This document shows positions 50,572 through 60,837 of a DNA stretch of 64,000 nt, in pieces. Each line of letters starts with the position of its first letter. Within the stretch, counting starts at the first letter, position 1. The stretch comes from an uncultured Flavobacteriaceae bacterium. Lineage in GTDB: Bacteria; Bacteroidota; Bacteroidia; Flavobacteriales; Flavobacteriaceae. The notes below the pieces were generated by a model that had not been told where the DNA came from, ran no database searches, and worked only from the letters and a program-made list of their open reading frames with translations. The stretch is taken from contig CAJWVI010000001.1 of the NCBI GenBank assembly GCA_913048115.1, positions 1 to 64,000 on the forward strand, read 5' to 3'. A program made the position numbers and the translations under genes.

Positions 50572-51801
50572 ATGACTGTTTTCTCTAAAATAAACAAACA
50601 ATTTATACCCTTAGGGCTATTATTGTTTTTTGTTATTAGTTTACCCCTTAAAAATAACATTAATAGTATATCTATTATATTGTTAACCCTTTACAGTATT
50701 TATTTTCAGGTTACATATCGTAGTTTTAATCTAAAAACGTTTAAAAAATTCACGCCATTTATTGTGTATTTTGTAGTAGCGCTGTTAAGTGTTTTGTATT
50801 CAGAAAACACATCAAGAGCCTTTAGGTCTGTAAATAAGTTATTGCCTTTTATACTGCTGCCGTTTATTTTCTCAACCCTGCCAATTGTAAAAAAACAATA
50901 CCATACTGTTTTGCACTACTTTGCGGGTTTTATGGTTTTTTTATGTCTGTTTTCTCACACCAAAGTCCTCATAAAACTCTATGAAAACAATGATGTTTTA
51001 TTCAATATATTTAATAATAAATACTCTTATTTAAGCCTCTCTCAAGACACTGTTGGTATTCATAGCACCTATTACGCTTATTTTGTTTTAACCGCTATTA
51101 TTGTTTTTCTTCACTTATTACTAAAAGCTAAAACCGCCAAACAAAAAACGGTATTGGTTGGCTTGATTGCATATTTGAGTTTTTTCATTTTTCATCTGTC
51201 CTCCAGACTCCCTATAATGGTTTTGTTTTTACTGTTTAATGGAGCTATTATGTATTATTTCTTTACTAAAAAGAAATTAAAAACGGGGGTACTTTATTTA
51301 TTGCTTCTTTACGGGCTTACCTTTTTTATTGGATATAATATAAGAATTACTCGCTATAGATTCCAACAAGTATTTGGTTTTACCTACGCCAATGGCAATG
51401 AGTTTAACGACGGGCTTAATAAACTCCAGCAATTTAAAGCCGCCATACAATCAAACAACAACGTTTTGTTTGGAAATGGAATTGGAGATGCCAATGATGA
51501 AATTTATAAGGCCTACACAAACCTTGGCCTTGACACCTTCGCAGAGCGAAAATACAATGCCCACAACCAATTTTTACAAACCTATGGAGGATTAGGCCTT
51601 TTTGGTGTTGTGGTTTTACTAGCTATTTTTGGCTATGGATTGTTTGTGTTTAAAAGAGAAAAGAATTTTCTTGGAATTCTTTTTGTGTTGAGTTCTTTGC
51701 TTTTGTTTCAAACAGAATCTATGCTAGAGAGACACCATGGAATTGCGTTGTTTACTTTTCTTTTGTGTTTTGAAATAAAACGAAGTAATGAGAATTTCTA
51801 A
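50572..51801 (+). CDS. O-antigen ligase/polymerase family protein on the opposite strand
   Basis: Multi-TM; ERKYNAHNQFLQTYGGLGLFG motif; TATAGCTTTG promoter-like motif just upstream. Confidence 0.8.
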   Translation: MTVFSKINKQFIPLGLLLFFVISLPLKNNINSISIILLTLYSIYFQVTYRSFNLKTFKKFTPFIVYFVVALLSVLYSENTSRAFRSVNKLLPFILLPFIFSTLPIVKKQYHTVLHYFAGFMVFLCLFSHTKVLIKLYENNDVLFNIFNNKYSYLSLSQDTVGIHSTYYAYFVLTAIIVFLHLLLKAKTAKQKTVLVGLIAYLSFFIFHLSSRLPIMVLFLLFNGAIMYYFFTKKKLKTGVLYLLLLYGLTFFIGYNIRITRYRFQQVFGFTYANGNEFNDGLNKLQQFKAAIQSNNNVLFGNGIGDANDEIYKAYTNLGLDTFAERKYNAHNQFLQTYGGLGLFGVVVLLAIFGYGLFVFKREKNFLGILFVLSSLLLFQTESMLERHHGIALFTFLLCFEIKRSNENF

Positions 51802-51802
51802 A

Positions 51803-53239
51803 TTATTTTCTTGCGATAAAATCAATAGCATCAACACGTAACTTTTCCCCTATTATTCCTTTATAGCCTTCCTTGTGGTATAAAAAGAGTTCTATTTTGT
51901 CAATATTTTTTATACTGCTATCTAATTCAAAATAGATACTGTCTTGTTGTTTTTCGAGATTTACGTTTACAAGATCAAAACCCCAACCTTTTTTCTTACT
52001 CCATTTTTTCAGTAAATGCTTATCTCTTTTTTTGGGGAATAGGTGTGCCCCGAGGTTATAATTACTTAAGTAAGTCTCTACAGCATCAGGATTTGATACA
52101 TTTAAAGTAATCCTATACTTATTTTTAGTGCCAATAACTTTTACATTATTAATTGTTACATTTTCTAGTAGCGGGGCACTTATTTTTTTTTCAAAGACTC
52201 TTTCTTTTACATAGTTGGATATATCGTTAAAGTCTTCAAGTAGTTTTTGATTTTCTCTCCACAATTCTTCTGTCGATCTGTCTGGTAAATTGTAATGTTT
52301 ATTTATATAATTACTTAAAAAAACTGAGGCTTTCATGCTTCCATGTATATTTAAATGACCAGGATCCTGAAAATCATCATAACCAATGTTAAGTTCTTTA
52401 TAATGGTCATTAAAATTAATATAATTTAGACCTTGTTCGATACAAATATCATTAAGTTCATCAAAAAAAGTATAGTTATGGTATTTAGATCTCATATCTG
52501 GTGCAGAAACAATTAAAACGTCAATATTATTTTGCTTTGCTATTGAGATAAAATTTAAAATATTATTTTTATCAATTTCAGTAATTGTTTTCTTTCCTCT
52601 TTTAGGAATTATAGATTCAGAATTAAATTCAATAAATTTTTCATCCTCATCATTAAATTTATCCATTGAACCTAAATAGCCCCTATTAAAGTAATCTTTA
52701 GTTTTTATAGATTTATCTAGTCTAAAGTATTTTCTATTTTTCCATTTTTCATGATTTCTAATTAACGGAAAGTACACACCTAAAAGCTCTTTAGGGGCGT
52801 AATATTTTAACACTTTATTTAATTTGTTAATTGAGTGAAACGAAACAAAGTCTAAACTCCGTAACTGGACACCTTTTCTTTTTGGATCCTCAGGAAACCT
52901 TAATGAATAATTGTGGATTTCTAGTACGGCTAATTTAGGGTTTGTTTTTTTTAATGATTCCTCAAGTATTAAATCTGTAATAGGAACCCTTTGTGCCTCT
53001 CCACCCAAGTTGAAGCTAACCGTATTTGCGTAAGCATCAACTATTAAAGGATTAAAAGTTCTAAAAGACCTAGAGCTTCCATAAAAGATAACGTCAATAT
53101 TGGTTTTGCTAGAAAGGGCATTAAATGTTTTTCTAGTGTTTTCTTGAAAGTGAGGTGTTTTAAACACCATATTTAAATACATAAATACACCACTTATTAG
53201 AAAGCCGAGAAAGAGTAATTTTTTTAATGTTTTTTTCAT
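51803..53239 (-). CDS. SGNH/DltD-AlgX-like hydrolase domain membrane-anchored protein
   Basis: N-terminal TM; DVIFYGSSRSFRTFNP (Ser block) and QDPGHLNIHGS (Asp-x-x-His); partner MBOAT gene adjacent. Start at 53239. Confidence 0.7.
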   Translation of the reverse strand: MKKTLKKLLFLGFLISGVFMYLNMVFKTPHFQENTRKTFNALSSKTNIDVIFYGSSRSFRTFNPLIVDAYANTVSFNLGGEAQRVPITDLILEESLKKTNPKLAVLEIHNYSLRFPEDPKRKGVQLRSLDFVSFHSINKLNKVLKYYAPKELLGVYFPLIRNHEKWKNRKYFRLDKSIKTKDYFNRGYLGSMDKFNDEDEKFIEFNSESIIPKRGKKTITEIDKNNILNFISIAKQNNIDVLIVSAPDMRSKYHNYTFFDELNDICIEQGLNYINFNDHYKELNIGYDDFQDPGHLNIHGSMKASVFLSNYINKHYNLPDRSTEELWRENQKLLEDFNDISNYVKERVFEKKISAPLLENVTINNVKVIGTKNKYRITLNVSNPDAVETYLSNYNLGAHLFPKKRDKHLLKKWSKKKGWGFDLVNVNLEKQQDSIYFELDSSIKNIDKIELFLYHKEGYKGIIGEKLRVDAIDFIARK

Positions 53240-53240
53240 G

Positions 53241-54683
53241 CTAAAATTGAAAATAAATAAATTCTGAAACACTGCCCTCTCCATAGATGCCAAAAATAAA
53301 GATTGCATATATAATAACTAAATACACTAAACTTCGCAACAAAAATGGCGTCTTGTTTAATAATATAACAGCATTGTATTTTCTATGAATAAAATCGAAA
53401 AGCAATAATAAAACAATGATTATAATTGCAAAATCAAACTCATGAGAATCAAGACCTAGGTGATAAAAGTTTTTAAATTCTGGGGTGAAATTAAAAAGAT
53501 TAGAAGCTATATAGATACTGTCTGAAAGGCTATTGGCTCTAAAAAATACCCATGCAAAACAAACAATAGCAAATGTAAAGAGTGTGAATACCCCTGTTTT
53601 TAAAGCGGGATCTCTTTTAATAATTAGTCCATGATTTGAACATGCTTTTTCGGCAACAATAAAACATCCGTGGATAAAGCCCCAAATTATAAAGGTTATT
53701 GCTGCTCCATGCCACAAACCACTTACTACAAATACAATAAATAGATTTAGATAGACTCTAAATTCACTTTTCCTACTTCCGCCCAACGGGATATATACAT
53801 AATCTCTAAACCAAGAGGATAATGATATATGCCATCTGCGCCAAAAATCTGTTATCGAAGTTGCAAAGTAGGGGGTTTCAAAATTTTTCATTAAATCAAA
53901 CCCTAAGGTCCTAGAAATCCCAATAGCGATATCGCTATATCCTGAGAAATCACAATAAATTTGAAAAGCAAAAAAGACGGTGGCGATAATCAGGTCCTGC
54001 CCTCCATGATCTGTAGGATTACTATAGACCTCATTAACTACAATTGCTAATCTATCAGCAATTACCATTTTTTTAAATAAGCCAAAGGCCATTAACAATA
54101 CTCCGCTCTTTACTGCTGAATAATTAAAACGATATGTTTTATGGAATTGAGGCAATAGATGAGAAGCTCTTTCTATAGGTCCAGCTACTAATTGAGGGAA
54201 AAACGCCACAAAGGTAAAAAAGGACAAGGCATCTTTTGAGGGGGCTAATTTACCCCTGTAAATATCTATCGTGTAACTTAGTGTTTGAAATGTATAGAAG
54301 CTAATGCCGACAGGTAAAATAATGTTAAGGCTTAAGTCGTCCATACTAGCGCCAAACAATCTAAAAGAACTTATAAAGGAGTCTATAAAGAAATTAGCAT
54401 ATTTAAAATAGGTTAACAAACCTAGATTAACGAAAAGACTTGTAACCAGATATCTCTTTTTAATTTTGTGATTAGTGGCTGTGTATATCTTCTTTCCGAT
54501 AGTATAATCTACTATGGAGCTAAAAGCTATTAGGAATAAAAACCTCCAGTCCCACCAACCATAAAAAAGATAGCTTGATGCAAGTAGGAATAGATTTCTT
54601 ATGGTGATTTTTTTAGCAACAAGCCAATAGATTATAAAAAATATTGGAAGGAAAATTGCAAAATCTATGGAGTTAAAAAGCAT
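53241..54683 (-). CDS. MBOAT family O-acyltransferase (AlgI-like)
   Basis: SSYLFYGWWDWRFLFLIAFSSIVDYTIGKKI, FPQLVAGPIERASHLLPQF, TDFWRRWHISLSSWFRDYVYIPLGGSRKS, SGLWHGAA. Confidence 0.95.
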   Translation of the reverse strand: MLFNSIDFAIFLPIFFIIYWLVAKKITIRNLFLLASSYLFYGWWDWRFLFLIAFSSIVDYTIGKKIYTATNHKIKKRYLVTSLFVNLGLLTYFKYANFFIDSFISSFRLFGASMDDLSLNIILPVGISFYTFQTLSYTIDIYRGKLAPSKDALSFFTFVAFFPQLVAGPIERASHLLPQFHKTYRFNYSAVKSGVLLMAFGLFKKMVIADRLAIVVNEVYSNPTDHGGQDLIIATVFFAFQIYCDFSGYSDIAIGISRTLGFDLMKNFETPYFATSITDFWRRWHISLSSWFRDYVYIPLGGSRKSEFRVYLNLFIVFVVSGLWHGAAITFIIWGFIHGCFIVAEKACSNHGLIIKRDPALKTGVFTLFTFAIVCFAWVFFRANSLSDSIYIASNLFNFTPEFKNFYHLGLDSHEFDFAIIIIVLLLLFDFIHRKYNAVILLNKTPFLLRSLVYLVIIYAIFIFGIYGEGSVSEFIYFQF

Positions 54684-54724
54684 TGTTTTAAAAGTGAATT
54701 TAGTTTTTTTATTTAATGCGCAAC

Positions 54725-55975
54725 CTATGTGCTTGATTTACTCAAATCATATGGAGCCGCTATAATTAGTAGAAACCACAAAAAATTAAATTGATAACAG
54801 AAGGAGTTTGTAATGGCAATTAAAATAAATAGTAAAAAATAATAGTTACTTGTTTTTATGTTTCTATAAGAGTTTAAATACAAGTAGAATATAACAAAAA
54901 ACAGGATAGAAAACACACCATACTTAGCATATAGCGTAAGGTAAAGACTGTCTAGATAGACGTTGTAGTTGTTTATTTCTGTCCTCCAAACAAACCAATC
55001 TATGTAAAATGTTAAGCCAAGCCCTTTTCCAAGGATAAAATTTAAGGAGGAGAAATCTGAAATAGCATTTATAAATGGCGAAAACCGAGTAGCAAAAGAC
55101 TCGCTAATATAGCCGTCATCAAACAACTTTTTTATTCTAAAAAACGGGGAATTCTCGTTGGCTGTAACCACTAAGTAACCTACCGAAATAACTCCAACGA
55201 TCCCAGAAGATAAAATTAAAAATATTTTTCGCAATGTTAGTTTTGAAACATAAATCAATAACAGCACCAAAATAAATGCAAATATCATGGTCCTGTTTCC
55301 TGTATAGAGCAAAGGTATTGAAGAAATAAGTATTTCTTTAAGCGTTGGTTTTTCGTTTTTTATTAATAAATAAAATAGATAAAACCCACCAAAAAAGATT
55401 CCTAAGGTTTCTAGACGCACCTCTTCAAATTGAAAATAAGGATCGTCTGTTAACAATAAATGCAAGTTAAATTGTAGCATTAAAAAGAAAAACACAGAGG
55501 TGATAAATAGATTTATCAGTAAAATTTTATTTATAAATTTTCTAGTTAAAATTTCTGCCAGCCTTGATTTATAAACCTCCAAAAAAGGAATGGCCAAGAG
55601 TATAGTGAGATACGGTTTTACATCTTTTAAAACATTTGTTATTTCCACATTTTTATCTCCAATAAAAATATAATGGACGCCCAAACCTAGAACAGTAGCG
55701 AGTGTTATACCAATTGTTGTAACGGTTGTTTTTTTAAACGTGTGCTTGCTAAAAACTTTTAAAAGGAAGACCAAAAAACAGCCTATAAAAAAAAGATAGT
55801 ATGAAGAGACTTGCCAATTTGTATGAAATTTTGTTGTCAACTTTCCAAATGGCGCAAGTATGGTGAGCACAAAAAATAGTTTTAATGCTAGGTTATTGTA
55901 TTTAAACTTTAAAACAGAAGCAATACCCAAAAAGAGATAAACCAGGCACAACATGAAAAAAACGAGATATGTCAT
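54725..55975 (-). CDS. Polytopic membrane protein, Wzy-like
   Basis: About 11 hydrophobic helices; location in EPS locus; NVYLDSLYLTLYAKYGVFS segment. Confidence 0.6.
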   Translation of the reverse strand: MTYLVFFMLCLVYLFLGIASVLKFKYNNLALKLFFVLTILAPFGKLTTKFHTNWQVSSYYLFFIGCFLVFLLKVFSKHTFKKTTVTTIGITLATVLGLGVHYIFIGDKNVEITNVLKDVKPYLTILLAIPFLEVYKSRLAEILTRKFINKILLINLFITSVFFFLMLQFNLHLLLTDDPYFQFEEVRLETLGIFFGGFYLFYLLIKNEKPTLKEILISSIPLLYTGNRTMIFAFILVLLLIYVSKLTLRKIFLILSSGIVGVISVGYLVVTANENSPFFRIKKLFDDGYISESFATRFSPFINAISDFSSLNFILGKGLGLTFYIDWFVWRTEINNYNVYLDSLYLTLYAKYGVFSILFFVIFYLYLNSYRNIKTSNYYFLLFILIAITNSFCYQFNFLWFLLIIAAPYDLSKSST

Positions 55976-57183
55976 GCGGCTATATTTTTCTTATTTGAGA
56001 TTTCATTTTCTTTAATAGTAAACATTGTAAGAAGTACTAAAAGGTACACAGCAACAGGAGCGTTATTGAAAAAAGTACCCGATAAAAAACCAATACCTAG
56101 TAAAAAACCGGTTTGAATTTTGCCAAATTTACTTAGTTTAGGATACCTGATAATATATTTAAAGTAATATGCTAAGTATAATAAGCCCCCCACAATCCCA
56201 AAGAATAAAAGCACGTCTATAAAATCAAACTCTACCCTATATTTTGTAAAGTTTGTACCACCAAAGGCATAATTTACAAGTCCCCAGTGTGTGTCAACCA
56301 TGTTTATAAGATCTGTTTGCAGGTTTACATTTCTGTAGGAGGTTGCCATGGTTATAAAGCCACTTTCCTCATAGACGTTTAATAAAATGGCAAATGTTTT
56401 CTCTAAAACAGAAATCACGGTGTTTCTAAAGAGCATTAAAATGGTGGCAAGCATCACTAAAACGCCATAAAATAATTTATTTAAATACCATTTGTTCAAG
56501 AGAAATAGATGCCCAAGGGTAAGTACCACAAAGAGCAATAAAGCCTTTGTGCCCACGAGCAGACACGCAAGTAAAACCATAGAAAACAGTATTTTATAGC
56601 GGGTATTTTTTTTTAACTGAAAAGCCAAATAACTTAACGATATGGCATAAAAAAAGGTTGCTATACTAGGCACTAAAAATAAACCACTAAACCCAAAGCG
56701 GTTACTTTGATAGGTTTCTAGCATTTTTATATCAAACAAAAAACCAATAAAAATAGCAATGGTGTTTATTATAATAACCCACTCAAAAGTAGTTAACACT
56801 TTTTTGTCTATTGGTAGGGTATCAATACCGTCAAAAAACAGGAGTATCGAAAATATAAATAGATACCTAGAAAGAATTATAAAGTTTTTAAAAAGGTGCT
56901 CCTCTAGGCCACTAGGTAAAAAAGCATATTGACCCACAAAAAAGAAAAGCGTGAGTGATAAGAGAAACAAAAGCATCCTTTTTCTAAATTTTGTTGGGGA
57001 TAGAAAACTCACCACCAAACTTAAAATAAAAAAGGAGCCCCGAGTAATTGCGCTAAAATTATGAAAATCATAATGTGCGTAAACACATATTTTTACCAAT
57101 ACATCCCCTACAAATAGAAGTAACACAAGCGCTGCCAAGGCTCTTGAGCTTTTAGTATATCCAATGATTCTTTCTTTAATCAT
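55972..57183 (-). CDS. Polytopic membrane protein, Wzy/ligase-like
   Basis: About 11 hydrophobic helices; VEFDFIDVLLFFGIVGGLLYL; overlaps both neighbours. Confidence 0.6.
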   Translation of the reverse strand: MIKERIIGYTKSSRALAALVLLLFVGDVLVKICVYAHYDFHNFSAITRGSFFILSLVVSFLSPTKFRKRMLLFLLSLTLFFFVGQYAFLPSGLEEHLFKNFIILSRYLFIFSILLFFDGIDTLPIDKKVLTTFEWVIIINTIAIFIGFLFDIKMLETYQSNRFGFSGLFLVPSIATFFYAISLSYLAFQLKKNTRYKILFSMVLLACLLVGTKALLLFVVLTLGHLFLLNKWYLNKLFYGVLVMLATILMLFRNTVISVLEKTFAILLNVYEESGFITMATSYRNVNLQTDLINMVDTHWGLVNYAFGGTNFTKYRVEFDFIDVLLFFGIVGGLLYLAYYFKYIIRYPKLSKFGKIQTGFLLGIGFLSGTFFNNAPVAVYLLVLLTMFTIKENEISNKKNIAA

Positions 57184-57676
57184 TAGCCCCTATTTTTTTG
57201 ATTACCCGGCACGGGTTACCAACGACCAATGATCCTTTTTCTATGTTTTTATTTACAAGAGTGTTAGCTCCAATAACACAACCATCTTCAATTGTAACCC
57301 CAGGTAGTATCGTTGCATTTGCAGCGATCCATACGTTATTTCCGATGGTTACTTTCTTGCAGGTATACCCTTGTTTGTAAATAGGGACTGTAGTGTCTTC
57401 AAAATTATGATTTTGGCTATAGACTGTAACATTAGGACCTATTAAAACATCATTTCCTATCTCAATCTCACCGCCAGCATGTAAAACACATCCTCTATTA
57501 ATGGACACATTATTTCCTAAAGTTAGTTTGCTGGGAGAATCTATATGAGTGTGATCCCAAACAAGAACTTTTCTGCCCTGTTTGTAAGGAAGTAATACAT
57601 TTCTTAGCCTGCAGCCAATACGGCCAGGAATGGCTTTTAAAAAAGAAAACACCCACAATTGAATTTCGTACTTCAT
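57176..57676 (-). CDS. Hexapeptide-repeat acyltransferase
   Basis: LTLGNNVSINRGCVLHAGGEIEIGNDVLIGPNVTVYSQNHNF, VTIGNNVWIAANATILPGVTIEDGCVIGANTLV. Confidence 0.92.
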   Translation of the reverse strand: MKYEIQLWVFSFLKAIPGRIGCRLRNVLLPYKQGRKVLVWDHTHIDSPSKLTLGNNVSINRGCVLHAGGEIEIGNDVLIGPNVTVYSQNHNFEDTTVPIYKQGYTCKKVTIGNNVWIAANATILPGVTIEDGCVIGANTLVNKNIEKGSLVVGNPCRVIKKIGAND

Positions 57677-58893
57677 ATCGCCTTCATTTTTAATTGCTTT
57701 ACTGCATTATAATACCATATTGATATCCTAGATATCCAGACAAGCAAGATACAAAAAGCAACAGCTTCTATACTTTCAAGATATCTGTAACTCAGGGAAA
57801 AAATTAAAACAATAAACACGATAGATTGTATGTTTGCATTTCTAATTATTTTTATGGATCCTATTGCGCCAAGTACAGAAGAAAGCATGCTGTAATTTAT
57901 TCTAAGCACACCTAGGCCCATCAATATAAAAATAAGGGTAGCATTTAAATTAAAAGCGATGGCAGGTATTACCTCTAAGATGTTTAAAATATATGCGGTA
58001 CCATAAATAGCAACGGCAATTCCTAAAGAAAGAAAATTAACACGTATTAGTTTTTTTTTCAAAATAGGCAAAGAGGCGTTTGTTTTAAAAAACACTAATT
58101 CCTTAAACCCTATATACCCTTGTAATAATGCAAATGGAAAATAAAAAATAGTCGATAAATAAAAATAAGTACCAAAGGCGCTAGACCCAAAAAAAGCTTT
58201 TATATAAAACCGATCAAAAAACCCAATAAAGGTTAGGGTGAGCATTGATAGTATAAAGTGAAAGCTATATCTAGAAATAGTGCTAAGGGCAAAGGAGTCA
58301 GTAAATTTAAAAGGCACATTTTTTACAACATATATAGAAAAAACAACAACACTCCCAATAGCGGTATAAGTAAAAACTTCTATTAATGTTTTTGTGCTTG
58401 CAGCTCCATTAATGAGCAGCACCGCCGTTATTGCTAATATGATATACTTCCACATATTACTAAATAACTGAGCCGTTACAAATTGCTTTTTTAGCCTTAC
58501 AATATTGTATAAAAACATCATCAGTGAGGTGCTAAAGGTCAACAAGATCAGTAGGGTAAAAGCAATTTCAATTTTTAAAAAGACCTTTGAAAAAACAAGG
58601 CTAAGCAATAGGCTAAACAGCAAGCCCACCCCAAGGGTTATCTTTAATAATTTTTTATCTGTAAGAATGTCGTTTTCTTTTGAGACCTCAGAAAGCCTCA
58701 AAAACACTTGCTCTAAGCCAAGAAACCCAAAAGACACACACACTTGTAAAAAGGTTATAAATATGGAATACTCACCATATTCAAAATCACTAAGTGTTGC
58801 TTTTAAAACAATGTTGACTAAAAAAACACTTCCTGCCCCTGCTATCATTAACAGCAAGGAAATGTGCTTTTTTAGAAGTTTTAAAAAAATCAA
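57673..58893 (-). CDS. Polysaccharide flippase (Wzx-like)
   Basis: About 12 hydrophobic helices; GAGSVFLVNIVLKATLSDFEYGEYSIFITFLQ. Confidence 0.82.
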   Translation of the reverse strand: MIFLKLLKKHISLLLMIAGAGSVFLVNIVLKATLSDFEYGEYSIFITFLQVCVSFGFLGLEQVFLRLSEVSKENDILTDKKLLKITLGVGLLFSLLLSLVFSKVFLKIEIAFTLLILLTFSTSLMMFLYNIVRLKKQFVTAQLFSNMWKYIILAITAVLLINGAASTKTLIEVFTYTAIGSVVVFSIYVVKNVPFKFTDSFALSTISRYSFHFILSMLTLTFIGFFDRFYIKAFFGSSAFGTYFYLSTIFYFPFALLQGYIGFKELVFFKTNASLPILKKKLIRVNFLSLGIAVAIYGTAYILNILEVIPAIAFNLNATLIFILMGLGVLRINYSMLSSVLGAIGSIKIIRNANIQSIVFIVLIFSLSYRYLESIEAVAFCILLVWISRISIWYYNAVKQLKMKAI

Positions 58894-58899
58894 TATTTT

Positions 58900-59880
58900 T
58901 TATTGGTTTTTTATGATTGAATATTCTTTGGCTTTTTTATATTTTATTGACAACCAATTAAAAACAAAAAACAAGAACACAAAAAACAGTGGATATAACA
59001 CATATTTCATAGTGTATATAGGCCTGCCTTCTTCTACAATATTTGGATTATTTATTTGAATAATTGCACTATCTGCGTATACTAATTCGTTTTTTAAGCG
59101 GGTATTCTCTTTCTGTAATTTAGCTTTTTCCATCAGCACACCACTATAACTAAAGTTTTTGTCTACAACAACAAGCTGTCCTGAAGTAGACCCCATAAAG
59201 GTGTTTTGGTTGTATTTTGATATCGTTGCATCTATTTGTTTAATCGAGAAGTCATTCATTGCAATATTATCTTCTAATACCTGTTTTCCGTTTTGTGCCG
59301 TTCGTTGTATTATTTCATTGTTGTTTAAGTATGCTATGGCCCTTTTTAACGTTATTTCATTTGCATGGTTTGACATTACAAAATTAACTTGATGAAATTT
59401 ATACCCCGAATAAAATGAGTTTGACACGGCCTCTTCATCCTTAAACTGAAGATTTCTCAGCAAGGCCTCTAGTACCCTTTCATTTTTGTCAAAATTTTCA
59501 GTAATATCCTTAAAGTTTATCATGGGCGTAATTTCAATACCCCTAATTTCAATGGAGGCTGTTTTAAAGCCATTTTCTTTTAAAAACGCAGTATCTAACG
59601 CCTTAGACTTTAGCACCAGAGTGTTAAGAGCACTATAAGTGTACTCTGCAGTATTAAAATTGGTTCTTAAGATAAGTGTTGCTTTCTTTGAGGGTTTTGT
59701 GTCTATTTCAGAAAAATAGCCTGCTACAACCCCGGCAATTAGAAGTCCTAGAATAAGATACCAGTTTCTTAAGCAAAACTGAATACTACCATAGATACGA
59801 ATAGAGATGTTTTTAAATACTTCATTAATCTTATTTAGGAGATATCCTAAATCTATCTCATCATTGCTTGCTTGTGACAT
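58900..59880 (-). CDS. Chain-length determinant (Wzz)-like protein
   Basis: Two TM helices flanking a large coiled-coil-containing region; no C-terminal kinase. Confidence 0.65.
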   Translation of the reverse strand: MSQASNDEIDLGYLLNKINEVFKNISIRIYGSIQFCLRNWYLILGLLIAGVVAGYFSEIDTKPSKKATLILRTNFNTAEYTYSALNTLVLKSKALDTAFLKENGFKTASIEIRGIEITPMINFKDITENFDKNERVLEALLRNLQFKDEEAVSNSFYSGYKFHQVNFVMSNHANEITLKRAIAYLNNNEIIQRTAQNGKQVLEDNIAMNDFSIKQIDATISKYNQNTFMGSTSGQLVVVDKNFSYSGVLMEKAKLQKENTRLKNELVYADSAIIQINNPNIVEEGRPIYTMKYVLYPLFFVFLFFVFNWLSIKYKKAKEYSIIKNQ

Positions 59881-59886
59881 ATAATT

Positions 59887-60738
59887 TTATTTACTGTTAA
59901 TGACTTTTTTTAGACTGACCTTCCAGTCTGTGAGACCAATACCTAGATTGGTTTTTAACTTCATGCAATCCATTACACTATAGGCGGGTCGCTTTGCAAA
60001 AGTAGCGTAATGCTCGGTTTTGGCAAGCCTTACGGTGTCTATTTCTGCTGTTGCTTCAAATATAGCTTTTGCAAAATCATACCAAGTACCTGCTCCTTGA
60101 TTGCTAAAATGGTACAGACCATATCTTGAACTCCTAGTTTCTATAATGGTTATTAATGCACTTGCCAAATCATTTGCACTAGTGGGAGTGCCTGTCTGTT
60201 GTGTTGTAATTGTTAAGGCCTTTTCTTCTTTGGCAAACCGCAACATGGAGTTTAAAAAATTATGCCCGTACTGGCTATAAAGCCAAGAGGTGCGAATGAT
60301 AAAGTGTTTGTTCCATAAAGCTCTAATGTGTTGCTCTCCTTTTAATTTGGACGCTCCGTATACATTTATAGGGCGTGTGTTATCAGTTTCTATGTAGGGT
60401 GTTTTCTTTGTGCCATCAAAAACATAATCTGTTGATATGTGCAGCAATACAACATCATTTTCTTTACATGCTTTTGAAATGTTACGTGCTCCTTCTGCGT
60501 TAATTAAAAAAGCTAATTTTTCTTCACTCTCAGCTTTTTCTACATTGGTATATGCTGCTGCATTTACACAATAGTCAAAGTTGTTCTCAGCAAAGAACTT
60601 CTGTATTAAAACGGTATTTGTGATATCCAGATCTTCTCTGGTTGCAAAATAACATGTAATACCAGCAGACCTATTGAGCTGTTCTCTCAAACATTGCCCC
60701 AATTGTCCATTTGATCCTGTAACTAGAAGGTTACTCAT
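59887..60738 (-). CDS. rfbD: dTDP-4-dehydrorhamnose reductase
   Basis: LLVTGSNGQLGQCLREQL, INAEGARNIS, HISTDYVFDGTKKTPYIETD, YGASKLKGE. Confidence 0.94.
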   Translation of the reverse strand: MSNLLVTGSNGQLGQCLREQLNRSAGITCYFATREDLDITNTVLIQKFFAENNFDYCVNAAAYTNVEKAESEEKLAFLINAEGARNISKACKENDVVLLHISTDYVFDGTKKTPYIETDNTRPINVYGASKLKGEQHIRALWNKHFIIRTSWLYSQYGHNFLNSMLRFAKEEKALTITTQQTGTPTSANDLASALITIIETRSSRYGLYHFSNQGAGTWYDFAKAIFEATAEIDTVRLAKTEHYATFAKRPAYSVMDCMKLKTNLGIGLTDWKVSLKKVINSK

Positions 60739-60837
60739 TATAATATTTCAGAAATTATTAAAAAATGTTACACCCTGTTATTCCTCATCAAGATACTATT
60801 AAACTGCTATGGTTGCGTGTATTAACAATGTATTGGT

